From Neurospora tetrasperma FGSC 2508 (taxonomy: Eukaryota > Ascomycota > Sordariomycetes > Sordariales > Sordariaceae): a stretch of 64,000 nt of DNA. The notes beneath the pieces are model-generated. The model made no database searches. It was given only the letters and a program-made list of their open reading frames with translations, and was not told the DNA's origin. Both the position numbers and the translations under genes were made by a program. This document shows, piece by piece, positions 1 to 11,015 of the stretch; position 1 is the first letter of the stretch; each line of letters begins with the position of its first letter. The stretch lies in the NCBI RefSeq assembly GCF_000213175.1, contig NW_009799102.1:2580309-2644308 (forward strand), given 5' to 3'.

Positions 1-855
1 TGAATCAGTTTACCACAGATCAAGCGCAGACTTGAGTATAGTGTAGAGGGAGAGAACATAAATGAAGTCAAACTCACCAATACTGACGCGGCGAGCCCTT
101 TTTCGCATCAAGGATTTGAGGGATCCCCAAAGACTCGTGGCTGCCTCCCAGTTATAGTGAAGATTGGACACAGGCATGTTGCCTTTGAGTGCTTGTATCC
201 AGAAAAAGGACACCCATCCCTGAACGTAGGCAAGCATCATCAAAGAATTTGCAGCAGTTGAAGTGAAAGCCAAGAGCTGACCAGGCTGCATGCGATTTGA
301 ACCATCCCATTCGCTAACCAGCTGGCCCTGGCTGTTGAAGATAACGTATATGGCCAAAAGAGTACCTGCCAGCTTCAATTAGCACATGTATACCCCAAAT
401 ACCGAGGAGATTATGTACTCACAAGCCAGACTCAGGAGCAAAGGAGCGTAACCGAGATATAGGATACGTCTAGAGCGTCCTGGCTGCCAAGGACAATCAT
501 GATTGATGTTACCGAGCCCCCTCAGAGATGAGCCAGTTCTCTCCAAATCCGGGTAACGTCGAGAATCTGTAAGTCCCGGTTGATCATGGAGCGGTACATT
601 CTCCTCCAGCATGTGGACACTAGAGGGCGAATGCTGTGGCGAATCATCGACATGGTGATTCCAGTCGTGACGATCGTGACCCCTGTAGGAAGTAGTTCCT
701 CTAGATGAATCCATAGGGCAGGTTGATCGCGAGCTGACGTAGGTGCCGAATAACAGACTTGAAACAATTCGATAAAGAAAATAACAAGTGAAGAACCGGG
801 GAGAAGTGTGCAGACCAGGCAGGCGACGAGACACCAAGAAACGGGATGTTTCACG
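1..855 (-). CDS. Partial multi-pass membrane protein (C-terminal part runs off the left edge)
   Basis: On the minus strand a conserved-looking stretch at about 78-372 reads as hydrophobic helices separated by polar loops (LLAIYVIFNSQGQLVSEWDG, then NSLMMLAYVQGWVSFFW, then an NLHYNWEAATSLWG segment). That pattern is seen in a family of fungal plasma-membrane-like proteins of unknown function. An intron is predicted between about 435 and 373: GTGAGT donor and CAG acceptor, joining ...LLLSLAC to TLLAIY.... Another GTGAGT donor at 77 starts an intron that leaves the window. The N-terminal part (about 440-855) is less clear. A good hydrophobic N-terminus starts at 854 (MKHPVSWCLVACLV), but its frame closes near 522 before the next good block, so an unseen intron or a disruption lies there. 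No specific function is claimed. Confidence 0.45.
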
Positions 856-3660
856 CGCCCTTGGATAGAATATATCTACATCTCCAACTCACGTAGACAT
901 TGATCAACGTAAGCAGGTAGCTAGAGGTATACAACCCAGTTTTTTGCAGCCTACCTCAAAGTCAGCTTGTCTGTCGCATATGGCTTAGCTGTGTAACACA
1001 CCTTTTGCTGTGTGTGTGGGCCAAATACACCATAAATAGGAGAGGCTCGGGCTCAAGGAGGTTCAGCTTTTCACTAGATGGGTCGCAAGAAAAACACACA
1101 GGTAATCAGCCCAACACTTCGCAACGGCCATAATCGGATAGGCTGTCCAACCGTACATTGTACTTGGTGGGCTTTTGGATGACACGACGTTGATGCACGT
1201 TCTGGCCGGGCCTAGGCTCATTAGTCTTCCACTCTCCCACACAGACACTATCAGTACCAACGCACCTCTGCGGATCTCCGTTTCGGGTGTCCAATTGCCT
1301 CCAAAACTCAATAGCTGAAAAAATTAGAGAAAAGAGGCGTTTCGAGACCATAAAAGTAGCATCGCCATCGGCTACAGAAACCCGAGCATTTATCTTCGCT
1401 GTTTCTCCGCGGAAGTGTTGTTTCTGCCTGGTCTTGGTGGCGCTTGAGCTCACGGAGCCATTGGTGTTTTGTCTATCCAGTCGCCAGATTGACGTTCCTG
1501 GACTTGGGGTATGTATCTGGTGCAAGCAATTCATGCTTCATTTGTGTCTCGGAAAGTTGAACGGGTAGCGAAAGAACGACCGGTCCGTCAACCTTATGTA
1601 CTTATAGAAAAGCGCAGGATCTTTTTGAGTTAGTATCAAGGCCATGGAATGGTTAGCAAAATTCAACAAGATGGGATCCGATAATGTGTGTAGACATCTT
1701 GCTTTCGGGATTGGACAACTTTCGTTGTTTCCCCGACAGCCATTGAAATTCAACGGCACGACCGTCTGAGAACCGGTCCAATATCGTAGCAGAGCTTGGC
1801 CGCATGGACGAAAACCCGTAAGGCTCCCGAAACAAACATGCTCGCCATTTGGGAGCATGTATATTCCTAGACAACCGAATGGTGACCTTGGCTTACGGTT
1901 AGATATTAGTTGGGCAGCCAGTCGGCTTGAAGGCGTAGTTGCTGTTGTTGTCGGGGAATATATCGGAATTTCGTTGTGGTTCGAGGCCTTTTAGGTGACC
2001 TTTCGGCCGTTAATGTTTGGTAGGCTAGAATGCCAAAAGGCTAGAAGCCCCGGAAGACCCCATTTCCGTAGCCCGCCCAGGCAAGCCACAACGCCCCAGC
2101 TGCACGTTAGAGGGCATCTCATCCTGCCCATTTATCGCAGCAAACATTGCGCTGCTAAGGCCAGTCGGCCTTGCCGGAGTCAGCGTCGGCAGCTTTATGA
2201 CCCCTAACCGTATAGTCGTGTCGACCATGGCCGCCATGGCAGTGCTGTTCACACTGATGACCTTGTTGGCGTTGACAGCTTTGTTGGCATTGGAGGCGCT
2301 GTTGGCGTTGACGGCGTTGACGGTCTTGATGATGACCGGCCCGGCTTAATTATGCGCTGCCAGCCGCTCAAGTGCTTCGATGGCCTCCTCTAGCTTGCGA
2401 AAACTGGGTATGAGTGGCAGATACTAATGTTGGGTGAGCGAACGCTGGGTGCTAACCATGCTGAGAGCGTGGGGAGGCTGAACCATATACTCAGTAGCCA
2501 GAATTTTAGAGTGAAGCCTCAAAGAAGCATAAGGTGTTGTTCGGCGGCCGGCGGGACAACGTTCGTGAAGGCGTGTAACAGCGGAGGTTGAAGCTGGACA
2601 CACGTTGGTTAGCAGACGTCGGCTGTCCCGATTGTTCACAATAACTTACGGAGAGTCGGACATGGGGCTGCCACTGGTGAAATCCAGACAGGCCAGTTCA
2701 GATTGAAGGCACGGTTGCTGTTGAGCTTGGAAGCGCGGTTGTTGTCGGCTCCGGGGGGACCAAGTATGCTGTTGAGGCTGAAGACCTCCTGACTTGTCTC
2801 GAGGATGTTAGTGTTTGGTGGATCGAATGCACTGACATGAACTGGCCACTTGTTGTCGACAGGAGAGCGGTGTCACCATCGAGCAACCACTGACCAGTGG
2901 AACGGACAGGACTTGATGGCCAATTTCTTGTCCATGGGGGAAGGGGCCATATGATGGTGGAAGACAGGAGAAAGATCGAACAGGTTCCTGAAAGCTTCAT
3001 CCCTTCCTGTGATAGATGACAACTTCAAATTTCCTTTCTTTCGGAAGGAGTGTCTGTCGAGATTCAGTTCAAGGAAATGCCGTGTTGCGGGGGATTGAGC
3101 AGTCTGTCGTGGATGACGAGTGGTGAGTCAAACCACCAACCTCCCTCTCCATTAGGGTCGAAATCTAGTGGCCCTAAACTTGCAATTCTCTTTCTCTGTG
3201 GACTGGACGTCGTTGACCAGAATTTGTCAACCTCTTTCTCCTTAACGGTCCCAACAAACAATTATGCCCCAGAATTCCTAGTCCTAGGATAACTTCTGGG
3301 GTGAGAGCTACGGCCGTCTTCTCTAGCAGACGGGCCCTTCCCAGGATGACACTTTCAAGCCGCCTCGCGTTGCTCCTTAAGGCAAATGGGATCAGCCCAT
3401 CGTTCGTTATAGACAAAGAACTGTTTGATCGAACCAAACGGTTTTGCTTTGCTCCAGCAGGAAACTAAACGATGGTTTCGCGGTTAACAAGCCAGGCTTC
3501 TTGCCGTTTGGCCGCACAGTCAAACTTGAACGAATCGTGCCTGATCTGGCCTCGGCTCAAGTTCTGGAGCTGTTTTGCGATGCTTCAACTGGTTTGCTTT
3601 TTGATTAATCAACAGCGACTTTACTACAGTTGATCCCCATGACACCTGGGTAATTTCTTT
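856..3660. other. Gene-poor stretch, no supportable gene
   Basis: Only short overlapping open frames without recognisable motifs. A low-complexity GTTGGCGTTGACG-type repeat lies at about 2260-2335. I see no tRNA, 5S rRNA or intact transposon here. Confidence 0.5.
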
Positions 3661-3699
3661 AATTGCGATGATTTACCTTAGTCCTCTGACACTCTCCTG

Positions 3700-3905
3700 C
3701 CACAGGACGGTTGCGGGGATACAGTAGCGTTGAATGGGGGTGGGCATATCGTAGCCTGCAAGCTTCACGTTGCAGAGTATGGCTGGGTGTAGGTCAGCGG
3801 TCCTGAAAGAGTCGATGGGTTCGACACGAGTAGATCCCTCTCGGGCAAGCTGGAGCTCAGCATTGGCGGAGAAGTCGATGCTTGCAGATTTTCTTGGGGC
3901 AGACC
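3700..3905 (-). pseudogene. DEAD-box helicase fragment: N-terminal Q-motif region, copy 1
   Basis: The minus strand encodes RVEPIDSFRTADLHPAIL followed by KLAGYDMPTPIQRYCIPA. This matches the region just before helicase motif I in Ded1/Vasa-type DEAD-box RNA helicases: the upstream aromatic, then the Q motif with PTPIQ. The reading is lost before a Walker A motif, so the ATPase core is absent. It lies directly next to a CPERTCKNC zinc-knuckle-like stretch at about 3938-3966 on the same strand. The similarity is strong enough to name the family, not the parent gene. It is one of several helicase fragments between 3.6 and 12.2 kb. Confidence 0.65.
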
Positions 3906-4186
3906 TGGGCCACCCGAGTGTGGTCAGTTGAGAGAACCAAGTGCAATTCTTGCAAGTTCTCTCAGGGCAGTCAGTGGCCTTGTAAATTGGTCTTGGTTGG
4001 TGCAGCGGCGAGATGCCCAATGTCATGCGCATCTCGTGCCGCATCATATGAAGAAGCAGGCCTGCTTCAATCTCCTCAACTCTCTGTCTGATAGCCGCAA
4101 GACCTAGACTCTGAACATCCTTCGTAACAGCCACTAGCGATGTTGGCCCAGTCAGTTCTCTAGTTTCTTGACTCAGATCTCGTTCC

Positions 4187-4430
4187 ATGGATCGTTGCGC
4201 CAACAGTGGACGTATCGCCAATGAGCTTGACGAGTACTTGTTCAACAAGATGATGCCTCGTGTCAAAACGCATGGTGAGAGAACCCAGAGAGAGCGTGAC
4301 GTTGCGCTGTGCGTCTTCTGTGCCGAAAAGTGTCCCACCATGTTGAACATCGCCCCCTACCACTGCTCGCGGCACTGGTGTCCGGTGCGCAACGTTTTGC
4401 ATGTCATCAACTTCGATCTGCCGTTCTTCG
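4187..4430 (+). pseudogene. DEAD-box helicase fragment: second RecA domain, motifs IV-V
   Basis: The plus strand encodes ANELDEYLFNKMMP, then THGERTQRERDVAL, then VRNVLHVINFDLP. In Ded1-type helicases these correspond to the segment after motif IV, the THSERTQRERE block (motif QxxR) and the DVxxVxxVINYDLP block (motif V). Between them the usual ATAVAARGLD motif is unrecognisable. The fragment points opposite to the Q-motif fragment immediately upstream, so the two cannot belong to one intact gene. Confidence 0.65.
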
Positions 4431-5049
4431 CCCTTTTTTTCACAGTGACAGTATAGGAGATACTTCAGGCTGCGGGAAACCTTGGACAGGTTCTGTCGAT
4501 ATCAGAGAAAAGGTCAGTGTATTGTCGAGAGGCCGTCATTTCATCCAGTGTTTGTAACACACCGAGAGTACTTCATCTCTTCTTCTCATACCCAGCGTCC
4601 CGCAATCATTCTCGGTGTCCCGCGGTGGACTCTCCAATAATGATTTGCCTCCCGCAGAATATGTCTTCGCTTTGGCTGAAGCCTGGAGAGTTGGTACGAA
4701 GTACCCTTGACCCTAGCCGCAACAGTAATCGGTTACGCAGCCAGCCATGGCATTGACTCTGATATTGGCCGACTTTCTCATTGTGTAATAGACGTAGTGA
4801 ATGTCCTAGAACGTAGAGACAGCTCAATAATTGTCGGCATCGTTGGCGAAGCAACCGGTAGTCTTAACTAGGCGACTGGTGGAAATGATGGGGATCAGGT
4901 ATGCCGCAGTGTTGCCAGAGTCTATCCATTTGTTAATCTCGGAAATTGTCCTTACACGAGCATTGCCTTTACAGGAGCGTAAGAAACTGGACTTTCCACT
5001 TTGCGCAATCGTGATGGCCTGTGGCCCCAATTGGCCGCAGAGACGCAGT

Positions 5050-5270
5050 AGCGCTGGATAGGGGTGGAGGCTCGTGGTCAGCAAGCTCTACAATGTGAAG
5101 CATGGCTGGGCGTAAGCCAGTAGTTTCGGATGGGCCAAAAGGCTCGACACGAGGCTTGGGACTATTCCATCGGCAATGAGGTGGCATCGGAGAGGGAGAA
5201 GGCAGCCAGCCGTTCTTGTCGAGACAATGACGTCGACTAAGAGTTGCGTGAGGAGTAGACTGAACCGAAG
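5050..5270 (-). pseudogene. DEAD-box helicase fragment: N-terminal Q-motif region, copy 2
   Basis: The minus strand reads DKNGWLPSPSPMPP, then RVEPFGPSETTGLRPAML, then VELADHEPPP. This is a diverged second version of the 3.70-3.90 kb fragment (RVEPIDSF...LHPAIL...KLAGYDMPTP). The Q-motif glutamine region is scrambled. It abuts the SF1 helicase fragment on the same strand, suggesting a junction between pieces of two unrelated helicase genes. Confidence 0.5.
5238..5269. repeat. 32-nt direct repeat, copy 1 (copy 2 at 8847-8878)
   Basis: The segment from TAAGAGTTGCGTG through GACTGAACCGAA is identical at 5238-5269 and 8847-8878, on the same strand. Copy 1 lies inside the second DEAD-box N-terminal fragment, so copy 2 is probably a remnant of a third copy of that segment. 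Confidence 0.8.
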
Positions 5271-5459
5271 TAGCCCGAAAGGGCTCTTTGAAAGGTGGAG
5301 TGGAAGCTGAACGAGATGCAAATCGAATCAGGAAAGCTGGGAGTACGTGGTTGGAAGGAACCTGTCGATGGGCCTCTAGGGAACCCAATGGATTGGCCCG
5401 TCGGCGAGCTGTTGGACACGGTCGATAATTGGGTGGGGGGAATTGTCTGACCGGCTGAG

Positions 5460-5760
5460 ATGCATGATAAAGTACTCCGAGAGCGGATGTTCTCATATTG
5501 TTGCCGAGCAACTGATCCAAGGCATGGTTCGTTTAAGCAGCGACCGCGAGGGGCGGCCGAGCGGGTTACGTGCTGGACGCTTCTGGCGACTCCAGTCGCA
5601 AGCATGACTCTGAATGCCTCCAGAGATTGGTAAAAGTTTTTCCTGTTCCTGGAGCGCCTTGGATAGTGGGAAGAACCTTGGAGACCGCTCGATGAAGGGC
5701 GGATAGCTGCGAGGTCTCGAGAAAGCTGATATCTTTCACATCTGGAATGGGGCCCACAAA
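5460..5760 (-). pseudogene. SF1 helicase fragment (UPF1/NFX1-type), motifs I and Ia
   Basis: On the minus strand LETSQLSALHRAV is followed by PTIQGAPGTGKTF (Walker A, about 5629-5665). A little further downstream, in another frame, comes TNHALDQLL, the motif Ia of SF1B helicases related to UPF1 and ZNFX1. The spacing is as in that family. Upstream, other frames carry further plausible family sequence, so the reading is broken in more than one place. Later motifs (DEAQ, GDxxQL) are not seen. It is a remnant, not a working helicase gene. Confidence 0.6.
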
Positions 5761-6235
5761 CTGCCTTGAACCTACGCAGGGCTTTGAGCTTCTCAAAGTC
5801 TGCAAGCGGTTGGTGCACAACAGAAGAGAGGCCAATAACAGGGTTTTGGTATATGAAAACCGGCTGGAAGGTCGACACACCAGAACCAGACATGCGTCTA
5901 GGCGGCAACGCAGTCTTGATGGGGGACCAAAGTTGCTGTTCGTGAGGTAAACGGGAACCGTTGTGCGAGCGTAGGCCAAAGAGGCAGCTAGTTTGGCAGT
6001 TGAAGCGGCAGATGTCAGCCGATATAGAAGGCTCGCCTTTTGATTTGGCCTCGTGATCGGCCTTGTTGTCGGGACCGGCAATGGGGTCACCCTGAGCGCA
6101 ATTGGTGACCGCACTCGAGGTCTCTGTGCGCTACCTCGGGTGTTATCTTGTGATTTGGATGAGTTCGGCTTCTGAAGCTCACTTGTCTTCTCCTCCTCGT
6201 ATTCATCTTGGTAATACCTGACCTCACCAAATGGG

Positions 6236-6345
6236 GCTGGTTGAGGGAGTGGTCGGCCGAGGGAGCGATGGGTTGAGGGAGTTGCTGGTGAGGGACTGAT
6301 GGGTTGAGGGGGTTGCTGGTGAGGGAGTGGTTCGCTGCTTCTTGG
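6236..6345. repeat. GGTTGAGGGAG minisatellite
   Basis: GATGGGTTGAGGGAGTTGC-type units of about 31 nt are repeated with small changes (GGTTGAGGGAGT, GGTTGAGGGGGTT, CTGGTGAGGGAGTGG). Confidence 0.6.
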
Positions 6346-6899
6346 CCAGATGACCGGTAGGAGAGTCGTCCAAGGCGTCGTAGTCGACAGACACAGCCGA
6401 CTCGTTCTTATCCGTAGTCGTTTGCGGTTCTACGTAGTTTGCCATTTTGACTGTTGATCCTCTTGACTTGGCGGCAGTGGTGGTGGTCGCGCTCTTCTCC
6501 ATTTGGCGGGGAGAGTTCCAGCGCCGCGGCTCCGGCGGCGTTGGCGACTTCTCCTCGGCCAGGAGAAGCACAGAAGCTTGGCTGCCCGCCTGCACCAACT
6601 TGGCCTCAGAATTGGTGGATTTGCGATTCAGGAGGTGGATGGTTCTGTGAAAGAGTCCCACGACCCAGCCCCAGCCCCAGTTCCCAACCCCAACCCCAGG
6701 TGGAGAGGTCAGATACACCTTCTCCACCACTTCGACGATGACGATGTTGCCGCCTCGCTCGCTCTGCCCACTCCCACTCTCGAGCTTGACTTCCGCATGA
6801 GCATCCGCGTCAAGCCCAAGATCAACATTAGCAACGGCACCACCCGAGCAAATATGAGGAGAAGAAGGCAAGTGAACTCGGCCAGTCGCCGTAGCAGGA

Positions 6900-7190
6900 G
6901 AGTGCCAAGGCCTTGGTGGCCATCTCATCAAGAGCACATGGAGCAATTCGTCAAAGGCTGCGACATCCTCATCGCTTCTCCTGGTCGTCTCATCGATTTC
7001 ATGGACCGCCCTGGGCCAACCCATCGACCTCATGGATAACGGATCCGCCAGGGAGCAGATGGAGCAAATCGCGAAAGGTTGCGACATCCTCATCGCTTCT
7101 CCCGGTCGTCTAATCGACTTCGTAGGGCGTCCTCACCATGTGGCTAAGTGCCGTATCCGCTATATAGTGATTGACTATGCGGACGATTAT
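6900..7190 (+). pseudogene. DEAD-box helicase fragment with a tandem 121-bp duplication
   Basis: Two adjacent copies encode MEQFVKGCDILIASPGRLID and MEQIAKGCDILIASPGRLID, starting at 6938 and 7059. This is the motif Ib region (GCDLLVATPGRL) of Ded1/Vasa helicases. The second copy continues as RIRYIVIDYADD, a changed motif II (normally YLVLDEADRML), in which the catalytic Glu of DEAD is not recognisable. The intergenic-looking AT-rich patch that follows cuts the gene off. The exact 121-bp period shows a local tandem duplication after or during decay. Confidence 0.65.
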
Positions 7191-7350
7191 TGAAATATGA
7201 TTAATTGAACGCTTGAGATAGACCGACAAATTTTGACGTTGTATATTGGCTCAACATTGAACGAAAAAAATATACCGATAAAATTTGGCGTAGAGGGATT
7301 GGAATATAGTAAAATTCTATTACCTAAGATTGGGGAGAGATTTAAAAAGC
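7180..7350. other. Short AT-rich patch inside helicase remnants
   Basis: By eye this stretch is clearly richer in A and T than the flanks, for example around TATACCGATAAAATTTGG. In Neurospora such patches can come from repeat-induced point mutation, but I did not compute RIP indices and the flanks are not AT-rich. Confidence 0.4.
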
Positions 7351-7489
7351 TGTGTTTCGCCCAATTCCTTCGGATCCGGCTTTTCGCGGGCCGGGTTGAC
7401 CATCCGGACGAGATGCAGCAAGGCGGGTTCACTTTACGTTGTGTCCAAGACAAAAGGGGTTTTGTCGAGATATCCCCGTCTCCGGAAAT

Positions 7490-7575
7490 ACCCCAACGGG
7501 GACCAGAAAGAGGGCAATATCAAGCACATACTCTTCTCAGCTACCCTCAATCCGATTCGGGCAGAGGAATGAATA
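7490..7575 (+). pseudogene. DEAD-box helicase fragment: motif III (SAT)
   Basis: The plus strand encodes GNIKHILFSATLNPIRAEE. The FSAT core is motif III of DEAD-box helicases (usually TLMFSATFPKEI). It lies about 320 nt after the changed motif II at 7.18 kb and on the same strand, so this part keeps the parental order. Confidence 0.55.
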
Positions 7576-8081
7576 GTTTTCTATGCTCGATGTCTCTGGA
7601 AAGGACTAACCTCCTTTGGCCCCCTTCTACTGCCGTGGCCTGACCTACCGACGACGTGACCGGAGCCATCATGACCTTGAGCCGGGCCCGCCTGCTGCTC
7701 CGGTGAAGGCTTTCTGGTAGCAGCTAGTAGAAGTAAAGCTGGTAGCCACTGCGCCGTCAAAGGACATGCCGCTGTTGTTGTAGGAGATGGGTTCTTGCTT
7801 GATGTTCGTGTCGAGACCCCGAGACTGAAGATGGGTCGAGGCTGAGCTTGATTCTAGGAGGTAGGGGGAGAAAACTCAGGCGCGAGCCTCAGGTTTGTTC
7901 GAAATAAGCAGTGGTGCATTGGCAAGATGCTGCTTCTGGCTGGTCGTCGTGTTCCTCGCGCGAACTCTTAGACCTCCTCTGAGACCGCAACAACCACCCG
8001 TGAAGCCACCAGGCCACTTCCCATGGAAAGAACCACACAGACACGCCGCCATGTGTACCAACTTCCATTTGTGGAGTCACT

Positions 8082-8675
8082 TTACGACAACCGTTTGCAG
8101 CCTCCCCACTGGCTCAGTGAACTGGCTTTTAGAACTAAGCTCGCCTTTTCCAGGTGGCAGAATAGGCACTGAACTGACATGTCGCAGCTAAGCCACTTGG
8201 GATTGGCCGGATTACTTAGAAAAACAGCACAGGTTGCCAGGTCTGAGGAGGAGCTGGTATGGAAGAACTCTCTGGCGCTGAGCGGACTGGTCGCAAACCT
8301 TGAGTCAGCCAGGCCATGGTTGGTAAGATTGCCAGAAGTGATTGGGGGCTGTACTTGAGTATTCGGTGCGCTGATGGCGCTTGGCTGCTGAGTAGGCGTA
8401 TCAACAACAGGCTGGGTTGTAAGAGGTGTCTGGTTCTGTGTTATCGCTCGGTTCTCCAGTACGTGAGGTGTTGTCGGTGATGGTGGCTGTTTGGTAATTC
8501 GACGGTTCGGGGCTGTAGGTGGTCTACCGTTTGGTCGACAAGGTGTAGGGCGTGAAGTCACTCGTTCAATACTCCGACTAGAAGTTTTAGACATGCTAGT
8601 GCTGGGGCCAGGGCCATCGACATCATGAATACGTACCGGGAACTGGAAGTGAAGGAGTTTGGTCACCCTGCTCAA
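8082..8675 (-). CDS. Hypothetical Pro/Thr-rich open frame, doubtful
   Basis: A 197-codon frame rich in Pro, Thr, Ser and Gln (…NRRITKQPPSPTTPHVLENR…). No domain is seen and no introns are obvious. It sits among decayed helicase fragments, so it may be an exon remnant or chance. Reported only because it is the longest simple frame in this stretch. Confidence 0.15.
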   Translation of the reverse strand: MSRVTKLLHFQFPVRIHDVDGPGPSTSMSKTSSRSIERVTSRPTPCRPNGRPPTAPNRRITKQPPSPTTPHVLENRAITQNQTPLTTQPVVDTPTQQPSAISAPNTQVQPPITSGNLTNHGLADSRFATSPLSAREFFHTSSSSDLATCAVFLSNPANPKWLSCDMSVQCLFCHLEKASLVLKASSLSQWGGCKRLS

Positions 8676-8846
8676 GGAGCAATATTGTCATTGCCCATAG
8701 TCCGGAGCTGCCAACCTGCTGAACCTTGTGCACTTGGCGTCGACGACAGCTAAATGCTCGCGGGGTTTGGTGTGGATTAATCGGCGCAACAGTTAGGCCG
8801 GACTGTGCCTGAGCCTAGTAATTAGGAAGATCATGGAGTGCTCGAT

Positions 8847-8878
8847 TAAGAGTTGCGTGAGGAGTAGACTGAACCGAA
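8847..8878. repeat. 32-nt direct repeat, copy 2 (copy 1 at 5238-5269)
   Basis: Identical to 5238-5269 over 32 nt. Flanks diverge at once. Confidence 0.8.
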
Positions 8879-9344
8879 TTAGGGAAGACGGTATTCTTTG
8901 ATTCAAAACAACCATTTGAGGGACTCTGGAGTAGCCGATAGAACGGAGATAATGTGGGTGACGTATTTTTTGAGTAAAATTCCCGTCCTTGATTCTCGAG
9001 ACTCGGAAGCAGTCGCGATTTCGAGGCGCCGAACTGGAGAACTAGGAAGCCAAGTTTCTCTCCTTATCGAAGTGAAAGGCAGAGACCCCCATGTTGATCC
9101 CGAAGTCTAGATCATTGAAAGAGAAATGGCCACTGTTGAGAGCTAAGGGAGAAATCTGAGTGGTATGTGGGACATATTGCATGATGGTTGGCTCCAAATC
9201 CAGGTCCAACAAATCATTGCCAGAGGCCGTAGAGTTTACGCCCACAATTTCTCGTGGGAACTAAACCTGAACCCCCAAATTCACAACGCCAGGGAATGGC
9301 GAACCGTACCCACATGACCAGACAGGCCCTCTATAAGGAGAGCA

Positions 9345-9545
9345 TTGGTCCAAAGACGTCTTGCTTCCTCTTTCTACACCGAGCGTGACGAGGATCTTGA
9401 CTCTGTGCCCACCGGCAATCTCCTTGAGATGGTCTCCTGGCGACGGGCCAGACTACTCCGAACTCCCTCCAGCAGTACGTCTCAGAGGATACGAAGAATA
9501 TCAAGGCTGAAGCCGATTCTGGCCTCCCCTGTTGTCAAGGCACCC
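9345..9545 (+). pseudogene. DEAD-box helicase fragment: C-terminal tail after motif VI
   Basis: The plus strand encodes RLASSFYTERDEDL and NLLEM, matching the GLATSFYNERNxDLA...LLE stretch that follows motif VI in Ded1-like helicases. A shift of frame then gives LQQYVSEDTKNIKAEADSG, like the ...VPDFL... tail. Its position, upstream of the motif VI fragment at 10.95 kb on the same strand, shows re-ordering. Confidence 0.55.
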
Positions 9546-10754
9546 ATTGGATGGCTGAAACCCATCTAGAGAGCGACAGCCTCAGAATGTCCGGACAATG
9601 GACGAATATGCTGTGGGATAGGAGTGCCAGTGCCAGTGCCATATGGAGTGCTGGTGCTGGTGCCGTTGATGCGCGTATTGGAAGCGAAGCCCAGCCAGAT
9701 TGGTGTGCTGGTGAGGGTCAAGAGAGGTGAATCGCCTTCTTCGCCATCCCCCTCGTAGATGCAAGCTTGGCTGTCCCAGTCGGTCTCGCGGTTGGCAAAT
9801 TCGTCATAGCGGTATGGTGTTGCTTCGACCCAGCTCTCAAGTTTGGTCGGAATAACCCGCTCTATGGGTGCATATGTGCCGTTCTCATCGGTGTTGGGGG
9901 CTCTGATTGCCTCTAAACGCTGGTGGCACTGGGCTTCGGGGCGGCCGATCGCGCGCTGGTTCTGCATTTGGTTACCGGCTTTCAGGTTGGTGTTGTCAGA
10001 GGTACGATTTTCCTGACCGGATCGTGGCCGTGGCCGCCGGAAACATGGGAAATGCCGCCGCGGCCATCCGGGGTGGTGATCGGACCTGTGAACGAGCTGC
10101 TGATTGACCTGGTGGCGGAAGCAAAGCCCTTTTGACCTCAGCGGGCGAGGTTGATAGACCGCGCAGAACGCAGCGACAGTAAACGCCTTTGCATCTCAAC
10201 GAGAGTGCGGTGTTAGTCGGGTGGTCTAGTTATTTGCTCGTTGACCTTTATTATTCATTGGCGGTATGCGATTTTGTTGCTCATTGGTAGAATTGAAGCG
10301 ACCTTCGCCGGAGAGGAATAGCGAATGCCCTTAATCCTGCTGGATTATTTATTGTCGTTCAAGTCGCGATGACCGTCAATTGTAATAATTCGGGCGTCGG
10401 TAGCGTATTCTTGCCAGGCTTGCATTACTCTCCCAGTGGCCTTCGTTGTTCTAGGTTGCAAACGTCAAACCGACAGAGCCATAGCCGCGGGATTGACCGA
10501 TCAGTCTATGGCATCATTCATGATCTCGGCCTGACTTGCAACCACCGCGACTTCGGCGAAAACCACCTCACAAGGATAAGGCGCAAAAGAGGAGCTATAG
10601 TATAAACCTCGCTCGATGATCTCTGTCTCCGTAGTATTGAGAAACTGCTATATTACCCGAGAAGGGATGACAACAGTGGTGTCGGCAATGTGCTCCAGTT
10701 TCGACAGCAACGGCTTGGACTGCGACAGGGACGGCTCAAACGACGACGACGACC

Positions 10755-10925
10755 GATAATACCGGCTTCGACAACAATGGCTTCGATAACACCGGCTTCG
10801 ACAACAATGGCTTCGATAACACCAGCTTCGACAACAATGGCTTCGATAACACCAGCTTCGACAACGCGGGTTTGACAACACCGGCTTCGACAACACTGGT
10901 TTCGACAATGCTTTCATCGACAACG
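10755..10925 (+). repeat. 30-bp minisatellite encoding Phe-Asp-Asn pentapeptides
   Basis: About five 30-nt units (core GGCTTCGACAACAATGGC) read on the plus strand as GFDNN, GFDNT and SFDNN repeats. The period is a multiple of three and the frame is kept throughout, so this looks like former coding sequence. A motif VI helicase fragment follows about 25 nt later in another frame. Confidence 0.7.
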
Positions 10926-10944
10926 ACGACCTGCCGACAATTAG

Positions 10945-11015
10945 CATCTTGAAAACATCGAGGAGTATACTCACCGAATCGGTCGTACTATTTGTTTCGG
11001 CCACAGTGGTCTTTC
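10945..11015 (+). pseudogene. DEAD-box helicase fragment: motif VI (HRIGR)
   Basis: The plus strand reads LENIEEYTHRIGRTICFGHS. YTHRIGRT is motif VI of DEAD-box helicases (YVHRIGRTGRAG); the usual GRAG end is changed. It follows the FDN repeat almost directly, a neighbourhood not possible in an intact helicase, where the core motifs I-V should lie between. Confidence 0.65.

Noticed and set aside
7180-7350. RIP as the cause of the whole 1-13 kb decay
   Set aside because: Only this small patch looks AT-rich; the rest has ordinary composition by eye.
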